Source of the DNA: Bacillota bacterium
GTDB taxonomy: Bacteria; Bacillota; Sulfobacillia; JAJZYS01; JAJYTV01
Length of the DNA stretch: 5,438 nt
Assembly (NCBI GenBank): GCA_021806845.1
Contig: JAKAPV010000206.1
Location: forward strand, 1-5,438
Reading direction: 5' to 3'
In this document: piece after piece, positions 1-5,269 of the stretch
Position numbering within the stretch: the stretch's first letter is position 1
How the letters are laid out: each line of letters begins with the position of its first letter
Translations under genes and position numbers: made by a program
Notes under the pieces: generated by a model
The model's input: only the letters and a program-made list of their open reading frames with translations
The model's database searches: none
What the model was told of the DNA's origin: nothing

Positions 1-15
1 AGCAGCCGTAGCCGC

Positions 16-57
16 AAACGAGCAGGGGCGCCGGGCCAAGCCCGGCGCCCCTGCTCG
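16..57 (-). terminator. Intrinsic terminator closing the minus-strand operon
   Basis: A perfect 17-bp inverted repeat (19-35 against 41-57) encloses a 5-nt loop. Read on the minus strand, the hairpin is followed by a short TTT run (18-16). It lies about 20 nt after the TAG of the TPR gene, where the end of the operon transcript is expected. The U-tract is short, but the stem is very GC-rich and uninterrupted. No T-run follows on the plus strand, so it appears to act only on the minus-strand unit. Confidence 0.8.
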
Positions 58-77
58 AACGGTCAGCCGCACCCCAG

Positions 78-638
78 CTAGAGGGCGTCCTTGTAGTAGC
101 CGATCGCCCGGCCGTACGGTGCCACCGACTCCGGAGCGACCTCGATCAGCAGGCCCGCGAGGGAGCGCACGGCATCCGCATGACGGCCAAGGTCGTGCTC
201 GACGAACGCCCGCATCACCTGCAGCACGTGGAATTCAGGGAAGCGCTCGATGCCCTGCGAGATCAGCAGGTGCGCGTCCTCGAGCCTGCCTACGGTGCGA
301 TAGGAGCTCGCGAGCTGCAGATGCAGATACCGGCTCCACGCCCCGTCTGGCCCAAGGCCGAGCGCCTTTTCATAGCAGTCTACGGCTTCCTCTTCATACC
401 CGTTCGTGTCATAGCAGCCGGCCAGCGCGAACCAGGCATCGGCCGACTCGGGGCTGCGCTGCGCAAGCGTGCGCAGGGCAGCCGCCGCGGCATCCGGGTC
501 CGCCAGTTGCTCCGCGGCCTGGATCTCCGCAGCCATGGCAGGGGAACCGATCTCAGCGAACGGAACATGCATGTAGCGCGACACGCCTCCGGTCGCGGCG
601 GACCCGTTTGCCGCCGCCTGACGCTCGTCCTCCTGCAC
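78..638 (-). CDS. Small TPR-repeat protein, last gene of the efflux operon
   Basis: This 186-residue soluble protein is built mostly of tetratricopeptide repeats, helix-turn-helix scaffolds that bind other proteins. The clearest TPR unit is at about 66-98 (ADAWFALAGCYDTNG then EEAVDCYEKALGLGP). Further units lie at about 102-135 and 139-170, and a partial helix pair at about 50-63. The motif AFVEHDLGRHADAV resembles the TPR_5-type family. There is no signal peptide or membrane segment, so it should be cytoplasmic. I chose the GTG at 638 because GGAGGAG sits 8 nt upstream (647-653). A TTG further upstream at 674 keeps the frame open but has no ribosome binding site. The gene starts 40 nt after the MFS stop and is followed by the operon terminator, so it is almost certainly co-transcribed. 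Its role is unknown; an accessory or regulatory partner is only a guess from position. Confidence 0.82.
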   Translation of the reverse strand: MQEDERQAAANGSAATGGVSRYMHVPFAEIGSPAMAAEIQAAEQLADPDAAAAALRTLAQRSPESADAWFALAGCYDTNGYEEEAVDCYEKALGLGPDGAWSRYLHLQLASSYRTVGRLEDAHLLISQGIERFPEFHVLQVMRAFVEHDLGRHADAVRSLAGLLIEVAPESVAPYGRAIGYYKDAL

Positions 639-678
639 CGCAATTTCTCCTCCGCGATGATTTCTGGGAGCCAAGAGG

Positions 679-1857
679 CTACGCGTGCCCTTCGAACTCG
701 GCGGCCGCCGCGGCGATCGCGGCGCCCATGGGTCGGCGTCTTGCTACGAGCAGGATGATCGCCACCACCACGACCGCAGCCGACACGAGGAACGGAAGCT
801 GCGGGGAGAAGGCCTTGTCGAGGTACCCGGACAGCACCGGCGCGATCGCGGCCCCCGCCCAGCGCAAGAAGTTGTAGGCGCCCGAGGAGATCGACCGCGT
901 GAAGGGCGAGATCTCGATGGCGAGCGTCGTGAAGACGGCGTTGGCGATGCCGCAGAGTAGCCCGGACGCGATGATCAGGCCGATCGCGGGGGGTGTGCCG
1001 CGCACCATGAAGAGCCCGACCATCAAGAGCGCGAAGAGGACGAGGTTCCACTCGAGCAGAGCCAAGGCCCCGATGCGGGGGCGCAGCCAGTTCACGATGA
1101 AGACGGAACTGATGGCCACGAGGATGCCCCAGGCGAAATAGGTCAGCCCGAGCGGCAGGGCCTGCATGTGGAGGTAGATCGGCGAGTAGGCGAGGATCGT
1201 GAAGAACCCGTAGGAATACCCAAGGCCGGCGAGGGCGTTCGTCAGGACGTTGCCCTGCCCGAGCGCCTGGAGGATATCGCGGGCGCGCCGCGGCTGTTCG
1301 CGCCTTTCCGGTTCCTTGACGGTGAAGTAGGTGGCGGCGAAGGCGATCGCCATGAGCGCGGCGGTACCGAAGAACGGCAGGCGCCAACTGATCGAGCCGA
1401 GAAAGCCGCCGATCAGGGGGCCGGAGGAGAGGCCGAGGCCGAGCGCCATCTCGTAGAGCGTGATCGCCCGCGCGGTGCCCCCGCTCGAAAGCCCGACGAT
1501 GATCGCGAGGGCGGTCGAGGTGAAGAAAGCGTTGCCGAGCCCCCAGCCGCCACGGGCCTCCGCGAGGTGCCAGACGGTGTCCGAGAGACCGGAGATGGTG
1601 GCGAACACGATGACGAGCAATAGTCCGAGGAGCATCGTGCGCCTCCCGCCGAGGCGGGTCGAGAGTACGCCGGAGAGCAGCATGGCGAGGGACATCACGG
1701 CAATGTAAGTGGTGAAGAGCATTTCGACCTGCGCGGGGGAAGCGCCCATCTGCCGGCCAATCACCGGCAGGATCGGATCGACGACCCCGATGCCCATGAA
1801 AGCGATCATGGTGGCGAAGGCGGTGGCAATCACCGCGCGCGGAAATCCGAATAGCAA
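679..1857 (-). CDS. MFS multidrug efflux transporter (DHA1-like, 12 TM)
   Basis: This 392-residue, very hydrophobic protein is of the usual length for a 12-helix major facilitator drug:H+ antiporter of the inner membrane. The motif A region is at 63-73 (GVLSTRLGGRR). The motif B arginine is near R102, followed by GGWGLG. Motif C is GLGLSSGPLIGG (140-151), the hallmark of proton-coupled exporters. A charged central loop (about 181-200) separates the two six-helix halves. The segment IANAVFTTLAIEISPFTRSISSGAYNFLRW resembles Bacillus YfmO-type multidrug exporters. Motif A has Thr67 where an Asp is usual. The start is a TTG behind GGGAGG with an 11-nt spacer, rather long, so a start a few codons downstream (GTG, codon 9) is possible. 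It lies 84 nt after the SDR stop. The expected role is efflux of a small hydrophobic drug; the substrate cannot be read from sequence. Confidence 0.88.
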   Translation of the reverse strand: MLFGFPRAVIATAFATMIAFMGIGVVDPILPVIGRQMGASPAQVEMLFTTYIAVMSLAMLLSGVLSTRLGGRRTMLLGLLLVIVFATISGLSDTVWHLAEARGGWGLGNAFFTSTALAIIVGLSSGGTARAITLYEMALGLGLSSGPLIGGFLGSISWRLPFFGTAALMAIAFAATYFTVKEPERREQPRRARDILQALGQGNVLTNALAGLGYSYGFFTILAYSPIYLHMQALPLGLTYFAWGILVAISSVFIVNWLRPRIGALALLEWNLVLFALLMVGLFMVRGTPPAIGLIIASGLLCGIANAVFTTLAIEISPFTRSISSGAYNFLRWAGAAIAPVLSGYLDKAFSPQLPFLVSAAVVVVAIILLVARRRPMGAAIAAAAAEFEGHA

Positions 1858-1941
1858 GTCGCTTCGGGCCTCCCTCCCGGATACCGCTCCATTGTAGCAA
1901 TACCCGGCCTTGATGAGGCGGCGGCGGCGGCTTCCGGACCT

Positions 1942-2712
1942 CTAGGCGAGCGAGAAGCCCCCGTCCGAGACGATGATCTGCCCGGTGATGAACGCGGCAT
2001 GGCTGCTGCAAAGCAGCGCCACCGCGCGCGCCGCGTCCTCGGGCCGCCCCAGCCGCCCCGTCGGCTCCGCCGCCAGGACCGCCGCCCGCAGCGGCTCGTC
2101 CATCCAGCCCGTATCGGTCGGTCCAGGATCCACGGCATTGACCGTGATTCCGTAGGGCGCCGTCTCGATCGCGAGGTAGCGCGTCATCGCAGAGATCGCG
2201 CCCTTCGTGGCGCCGTAGGCGAGATTGCCCGGCTCGCCGCTGTGGTCCTGGCCGGACACCAGGCTGACGATGCGGCCCCAGCCGGCATCGACGCAGCGCC
2301 TTGCAAACTCCGCGGACAGCATCAGCGTGCCGCGCACATTCACGGCGGCGTGGGCGTCCACGAGTTCCTCCGTGAGATCCCGAAAGCTCGAGGGGGCGCA
2401 GTGCGTCGCGTTGTTGACCAGGATCGAGGGATTTCCGAGAGTCTCCGCGGCGGCATCCAGCAGGCGCACAGCCGCACCGCGCTCCGCGAGATCGAGCTCC
2501 ATCGCGCCGGCCGGCGCGATGGCCTGCAGCTGCGCGAGCAGCGCATCCGGGCCGCCGCCGGCGTCATACCCGTTGGCCGCGTCGGCAGCGGTCCAATGGG
2601 TGAAGAACACACGCGCCCCGTGCGCCGCGAGCTCCCTGCAGATCGCCGCACCGATCCCCTGTGCGCGGCTTGCGCCCGTCACCACCGCGACCCGTCCGCG
2701 CAGTCCCTCCAT
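1942..2712 (-). CDS. SDR-family NAD(P)-dependent oxidoreductase (FabG-like)
   Basis: This 256-residue protein is the typical length of a classical short-chain dehydrogenase with a single Rossmann domain. The cofactor loop is TGASRAQGIG (12-21) and the structural NNA motif is at 100-102. The catalytic set is Asn125, Ser153, Tyr166 and Lys170 (YGATK). It also has the DPGPTDTGW loop (195-203) and the C-terminal ITGQIIVSDGG segment. It resembles the Bacillus proteins annotated as 3-oxoacyl-ACP reductase-like, but none of the signals fixes the substrate. The ATG at 2712 has GGGAG about 8 nt upstream. The gene lies 63 nt after the ABC permease and upstream of the MFS gene, between two exporters. 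In that setting it may reduce a carbonyl on a drug or metabolite rather than serve fatty-acid synthesis; that is inference. There are no membrane segments, so it should be cytosolic. Confidence 0.9.
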   Translation of the reverse strand: MEGLRGRVAVVTGASRAQGIGAAICRELAAHGARVFFTHWTAADAANGYDAGGGPDALLAQLQAIAPAGAMELDLAERGAAVRLLDAAAETLGNPSILVNNATHCAPSSFRDLTEELVDAHAAVNVRGTLMLSAEFARRCVDAGWGRIVSLVSGQDHSGEPGNLAYGATKGAISAMTRYLAIETAPYGITVNAVDPGPTDTGWMDEPLRAAVLAAEPTGRLGRPEDAARAVALLCSSHAAFITGQIIVSDGGFSLA

Positions 2713-2739
2713 CGCTCACACTCCCTGCACAAGCACTCG

Positions 2740-2767
2740 GACCGGGCGGCCCATGCGCTGCCCGGTC
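2740..2767 (-). other. Intergenic hairpin between ABC permease and SDR genes
   Basis: A perfect 8-bp inverted repeat (GACCGGGC at 2740-2747, GCCCGGTC at 2760-2767) with a 12-nt loop fills the centre of the 63-nt gap between the permease stop and the SDR start. No T-run follows on the minus strand, so it is not a good intrinsic terminator. It could tune mRNA decay or partial read-through, making the downstream SDR-MFS-TPR genes less expressed than the ABC pair. The structure is seen; its role is inferred. Confidence 0.4.
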
Positions 2768-2775
2768 TTGGTGCC

Positions 2776-3585
2776 TTATCCGTTTCGCTTGAGCTTTCCC
2801 GCCCGCAGCGCGTAGCGCTCGGCGATGGAGAACGCGTAGAGGCCCGCGGGCACCAGCAGGGCGCCCGCCGCGAGCAGCCCCAGGACCGTCGGCAGCAGCG
2901 ATGCGACGCCCGCGCCGCGCAGCGCCGCATCGCGCACCGCGTTCAGGGTGTAGGTCGCCGGCGAGAGCCACGAGACTGCCTGCAGCCAGTGCGGCAGCAC
3001 GCTGATCGGGTAGTAGATGCCCGAGACGAGCAGGATCACGCCCTGGATCACCTGCGTCGCCTGCGCCCCGCGCTCCGCCGAGAGCATCGGCATGATGGCG
3101 CCGAAGAGCCCTAGCCCGATGAACGGGACGCTCGACGCCGCCAGCACCAGCAGCGCGCCGGGCAGGTCCGCCTGGGCGAGCGGCAGGTGGAAGAAGAGCG
3201 CGATCGCGACGAGCACGATCAGCGTGCGCACGAGCCCGTAGACGATGGCGTAGGCGCATACCCCGAAGAGGTAGGTCACCCTGCGGATCGGTGCCATGAA
3301 GCTGTACTCGATGGTGCCCTCCCAGCGCTCCCACATCACGGAGTTCGACACTTCGAAGAAGAGCACGGAGAGGAAGTTCCAAAGCAGTGCCCCGATCGAG
3401 AGGTAGAGAACCCGCATGCCCTGGCCGGGCCCCGGCTGCGTGAGGCCGATGAGGCCGATCGTCAGCGCGTTCACGGCGTTGTAGAACGCGAAGACGAGTT
3501 CCCAGCCGAGATAGCGCCGTATCAGACTGAAGTTGCGGTAGATGACGGCGGCTGCGGCCCGCCGCTCCGTGCGCAGCGTGATCAA
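2776..3585 (-). CDS. ABC-2 type transporter permease (drug exporter subunit)
   Basis: This 269-residue integral membrane protein has six predicted helices at roughly 29-49, 58-78, 108-133, 143-166, 178-195 and 230-253. That is the standard size and topology of an ABC-2 exporter permease of the DrrB type. The family signature is visible as YYPISVLPHWLQAVSWLSPATYTLNAVRD (191-219), written here in the one-letter pieces YYPISVLP, then WLSPATY, then NAVRDA. The loop WERWEGTIEYSFMAPIRR (85-102) is the usual coupling region after helix 2. The start is a TTG whose bases overlap the ATPase stop (TTGA, 3582-3585), with GAGGAGG about 10 nt upstream inside the ATPase gene. This arrangement implies translational coupling and a stoichiometric complex. 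It would form a homodimer carrying two copies of the upstream ATPase. The substrate is unknown; a ribosome-targeting antibiotic is suggested by the attenuator ahead of the operon. Confidence 0.92.
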   Translation of the reverse strand: MITLRTERRAAAAVIYRNFSLIRRYLGWELVFAFYNAVNALTIGLIGLTQPGPGQGMRVLYLSIGALLWNFLSVLFFEVSNSVMWERWEGTIEYSFMAPIRRVTYLFGVCAYAIVYGLVRTLIVLVAIALFFHLPLAQADLPGALLVLAASSVPFIGLGLFGAIMPMLSAERGAQATQVIQGVILLVSGIYYPISVLPHWLQAVSWLSPATYTLNAVRDAALRGAGVASLLPTVLGLLAAGALLVPAGLYAFSIAERYALRAGKLKRNG

Positions 3586-4379
3586 GCTTCCAGTTCCTCC
3601 TCAAGGCTCAGATCCTCGCCGCTCAGGGCGAGGAAGGCGGCTTCGAGTCCATTGCCGCCGCCATAGCGGGCGGCCAGGTTCGTAGGCGTGTCGAGCGCGA
3701 TGAACTGCCCGCCGCGAATGATCGCGACGCGGTCGCACAGGCGCTGCGCCTCCTGCATGTCGTGGGTCGAGAGGATGATCGTCGTGCGGTCGGTCGCCCG
3801 GATCTCCTCGATGAATTCCTGCACGTCGCGGCGCGAGCGCGGGTCGAGGCCCGTCGTGGGCTCGTCGAGCAGCAGCAGGGTGGGGGAGGTCAAGAGAGCG
3901 CGCGCGATGGCGACCTTCTGCTGCTGCCCGCGCGACATCTCCTCGAGCGGAGCGCGGATCTTGTCCTTGGGCAGCCCGAGCCGCAGCAGGATCTCCTGCG
4001 CCCTTTGGCGGGCAGCCATGCGGTCGAGTCCGTAGAGGCCGGAGGCGTAGTCGAGGTTCTCTTGCGCGGAGAGCTTCTTGAAGAAGGACGCCTCCACAGA
4101 TACGCGGTGGATCAGCCGCCGCACCTCATGCGGCGCCTTGGTCACGTCGTGGCCGAAGACGCGCACCACTCCCGCGTCGGGGACGAGCAGAGTCGAGATC
4201 AGGCGGATGAGCGTGCTCTTGCCGGACCCGTTAGGTCCGAGGATGCCGAAGCACTCCCCCTCCTCCACGGTGAAGCTGATGCCCGCAAGCGCCGTGACCT
4301 TCTCCTTGCGTCGCCGCCAGGGATGGTCGCCCTCTGGCCGGAACTGCTTTTGGACGTCCAGACACTCGATCGCGTACAC
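3582..4379 (-). CDS. ABC transporter ATP-binding protein (DrrA/NodI-like exporter)
   Basis: This 265-residue protein has one complete nucleotide-binding domain and powers the ABC-2 permease encoded next. Numbered from the chosen GTG, Walker A is GPNGSGKST (48-56), the signature is MSRGQ (148-152), Walker B is LLLLDEP (167-173) and the H-loop is STHD (204-207). The Q-loop position in RVSVEASFFKKLSAQENL has Val in place of the usual Gln. The C-terminal tail is acidic (LSLEEELEA). The GTG at 4379 is preferred because AAGGAGG (4387-4393) sits exactly 7 nt upstream. An in-frame ATG at 4385 is only 1 nt from that SD, and a GTG at 4406 lies upstream of the SD without one of its own. It is the first structural gene of the operon, directly behind a leader peptide and terminator, so its expression should depend on terminator read-through. 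Antibiotic export is inferred from this context and family. Confidence 0.93.
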   Translation of the reverse strand: MYAIECLDVQKQFRPEGDHPWRRRKEKVTALAGISFTVEEGECFGILGPNGSGKSTLIRLISTLLVPDAGVVRVFGHDVTKAPHEVRRLIHRVSVEASFFKKLSAQENLDYASGLYGLDRMAARQRAQEILLRLGLPKDKIRAPLEEMSRGQQQKVAIARALLTSPTLLLLDEPTTGLDPRSRRDVQEFIEEIRATDRTTIILSTHDMQEAQRLCDRVAIIRGGQFIALDTPTNLAARYGGGNGLEAAFLALSGEDLSLEEELEA

Positions 4380-4386
4380 AAACATT

Positions 4387-4393
4387 CCTCCTT
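4387..4393 (-). promoter_or_regulatory. Ribosome binding site of the ABC ATPase gene
   Basis: A full AAGGAGG on the minus strand is 7 nt from the GTG at 4379 and decides the start codon over the nearby ATG. It lies about 13 nt downstream of the terminator U-tract, so it is present only on transcripts that read through the terminator. The leader peptide has the same SD sequence and the same spacing. Confidence 0.85.
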
Positions 4394-4406
4394 GCCGCAG
4401 GCGCAC

Positions 4407-4445
4407 AAAAAGGCCCGGTCGGTCAGTAGCCTGACCGGCCGGGCC
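4407..4445 (-). terminator. Leader terminator (attenuator) ahead of the ABC genes
   Basis: A 15-bp stem (4431-4445 with 4412-4426) contains a single G-U pair at 4438/4419 and a 4-nt loop. On the minus strand it is followed at once by five T residues (4411-4407). This is a textbook intrinsic terminator, placed about 28 nt before the ATPase start and 15 nt after the leader-peptide stop. A terminator between a promoter and the first gene of its own operon implies conditional read-through. On the plus strand no T-run follows, so it is directional. Confidence 0.9.
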
Positions 4446-4480
4446 GCGACGAGCGTGCGGCTAACGCGGCATATGGCCAG
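4435..4480 (-). promoter_or_regulatory. Predicted antiterminator competing with the leader terminator
   Basis: Two stems separated by a small internal loop can form in the leader RNA. The inner stem is a perfect 6-bp GCCGCG/CGCGGC (4465-4470 with 4443-4448). The outer is CUGGCC/GGCCGG (4475-4480 with 4435-4440, one G-U pair). The 3' side takes up about 11 nt of the terminator 5' arm, so the two structures exclude each other. The 5' side lies within codons 20-25 of the leader peptide, so a ribosome finishing translation would cover it and permit termination. A ribosome stalled earlier would leave it free. The pairing is seen in sequence; its use in vivo is inferred. Confidence 0.6.
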
Positions 4481-4538
4481 ACCACGACACAGACACGCCA
4501 AGAACGGGCGTGACGATTCCGGTGCGCGTGCTTGTCAT
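4461..4538 (-). CDS. Leader peptide controlling the efflux operon
   Basis: A 25-codon ORF runs from ATG at 4538 to TAG at 4461. It begins MTSTRTGIVT, continues PVLGVSVSW and ends SGHMPR. Its AAGGAGG (4546-4552) is 7 nt from the ATG, the same strength and spacing as the ATPase gene, so efficient translation is expected. It has no transmembrane helix or domain and sits between a strong promoter and a terminator, which is the setting of a regulatory leader rather than a functional protein. Ser and Thr are frequent (T2, S3, T4, T6, T10, S16, S18, S20). Phenicols and oxazolidinones are known to stall ribosomes preferentially when the penultimate nascent residue is Ala, Ser or Thr. It has no run of codons for one amino acid, so trp-like attenuation by amino-acid starvation is unlikely. 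A small hairpin (4494-4499 with 4507-4512) lies in its middle. The inducing drug is not identifiable from the sequence. Confidence 0.75.
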   Translation of the reverse strand: MTSTRTGIVTPVLGVSVSWSGHMPR

Positions 4539-4545
4539 GGTTCGG

Positions 4546-4552
4546 CCTCCTT
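4546..4552 (-). promoter_or_regulatory. Ribosome binding site of the leader peptide
   Basis: A complete AAGGAGG sits 7 nt before the leader ATG. It is the main reason to believe that this short ORF is translated. It starts only about 10 nt after the predicted transcription start, so the leader mRNA has a very short 5' end. Confidence 0.8.
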
Positions 4553-4569
4553 CCTAGAACGTGGTTCAG

Positions 4570-4598
4570 ATCATACCATCCCAACCGGCCCTTGCCAA
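4570..4598 (-). promoter_or_regulatory. Sigma-A-type promoter of the efflux operon
   Basis: On the minus strand, TTGGCA (4598-4593) and TATGAT (4575-4570) are separated by exactly 17 nt, each one base from the consensus. Initiation would fall around 4561-4564, some 25 nt before the leader ATG. The strength of the match suggests constitutive initiation, with control exerted afterwards at the leader terminator. No clear repressor palindrome overlaps it. Confidence 0.75.
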
Positions 4599-4677
4599 TA
4601 CCTCTTCATGCGAGATTCAGAGACATTCCCCATACTGACTTCGCTGATAGGGAATCGCGTTCTGAGGAGGAATCTGG
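4599..4677 (+). promoter_or_regulatory. Upstream region of the divergent Ser-rich protein gene
   Basis: This stretch should hold the plus-strand promoter, but no convincing -35/-10 pair is visible. TTGCCA overlaps the -35 box of the opposite promoter, and its best 17-nt partner (ATTCAG) is poor. An imperfect inverted repeat, ATTCCC (4625-4630) and GGGAAT (4650-4655) with an extra matching AT on each side, could be an operator or part of a promoter for another sigma factor. GAGGAGG (4664-4670), 7 nt from the GTG at 4678, is a strong ribosome binding site. Confidence 0.4.
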
Positions 4678-5259
4678 GTGCCGTCACCGACCGCGCCGCG
4701 TCTCGTCACCCTCGCCCTGGTCCTCGCAGTTGGCGCAGCACTGGGCGTGCACGGGCTGAACGCGCCGAAGATCCCGGGCGTCTCCCTGAGTGGGGGAACC
4801 ACCGCCGCCGGGGGATCGCCCGCGGCCTCCAGTGCCGCTGCCTCGAGCCAGACGCAGGGCTCTTCGAGCGCCTCGCAATCGTCTTCCGGCAACTCGCAGA
4901 ATACGTCCGGGTCTTCTGGCAGCGCAGCCTCGTCTCCGGCTCCCGCGTCGAAGGGCCCCCTGCTCTCGAGCACGCAGTTCGCCCCCTTCACCTACGAGAT
5001 CTACCCGACGGCGGCCTCGCAGGCGGGACTGGCCGAAGACGGCTTCAGCATCACGGTGAAGCCGGGCCAGAGCGGAGGCAAGACGCTGGTGGTCGGCGCC
5101 GCGGCCGGCGGCACGCTGGCCACGAAGTCGTTTCTCAACACGGACAGGGTCTACTGGATCGAGACCAGCTATGGGGACGACGCGCCCGGCCAGGACGCGA
5201 ACTACGGCGACGACGGTTACATTCTTACGGACGCCCAAGGCTACATCACGCAGAAGTGA
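4678..5259 (+). CDS. Hypothetical Ser-rich membrane-anchored or secreted protein
   Basis: This is a 193-residue protein I do not recognise. An N-terminal hydrophobic helix (about 8-27, after Arg8) looks like a signal peptide or signal anchor. A low-complexity linker follows (about 36-92), dominated by Ser, Ala, Gly and Gln. The C-terminal part (about 93-193) looks folded, with FAPFTYEIYPTAAS, GFSITVKPG and an alternating beta-type pattern. The tail is acidic, with YGDD at 165-168 and again at 176-179. No lipobox cysteine is present; the protein has no Cys at all. The design is a membrane tether, a flexible spacer and a small extracytoplasmic domain. The GTG start is supported by GAGGAGG 7 nt upstream. 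It is divergent from the efflux operon and 10 nt from a downstream DoxX-like gene, so those two are probably co-transcribed and may act together at the cell surface. Its function is unknown. Confidence 0.8.
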   Translation: MPSPTAPRLVTLALVLAVGAALGVHGLNAPKIPGVSLSGGTTAAGGSPAASSAAASSQTQGSSSASQSSSGNSQNTSGSSGSAASSPAPASKGPLLSSTQFAPFTYEIYPTAASQAGLAEDGFSITVKPGQSGGKTLVVGAAAGGTLATKSFLNTDRVYWIETSYGDDAPGQDANYGDDGYILTDAQGYITQK

Positions 5260-5269
5260 GGCGATCTGC

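Noticed and set aside
639..674. TTG at 674 as the start of the TPR protein
   Set aside because: There is no ribosome binding site before it, and a strong GGAGGAG lies inside that extension, 8 nt before the GTG at 638.
1885..1896. Internal promoter before the MFS gene with a TACAAT -10-like box
   Set aside because: No acceptable -35 hexamer is found 16-18 nt upstream, so the evidence is too weak to annotate.
1917..1933. GGC trinucleotide run after the SDR stop
   Set aside because: It is a short low-complexity run in GC-rich DNA with no hairpin or T-tract, so no function is supported.
380..2011. Long minus-strand open frame (543 codons) through the MFS gene
   Set aside because: Its translation is Arg/Pro/His-rich with no family features, as expected from an out-of-frame reading of GC-rich DNA. 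The overlapping frame encodes a clear MFS protein.
4383..4385. ATG as the start of the ABC ATPase
   Set aside because: It is only one base from the AAGGAGG. The GTG at 4379 has the ideal 7-nt spacing.
4412..4564. T-box or metabolite riboswitch in the operon leader
   Set aside because: The 5' region is only about 150 nt and is occupied by a well-translated ORF. No T-box motif or other conserved aptamer sequence was recognised.
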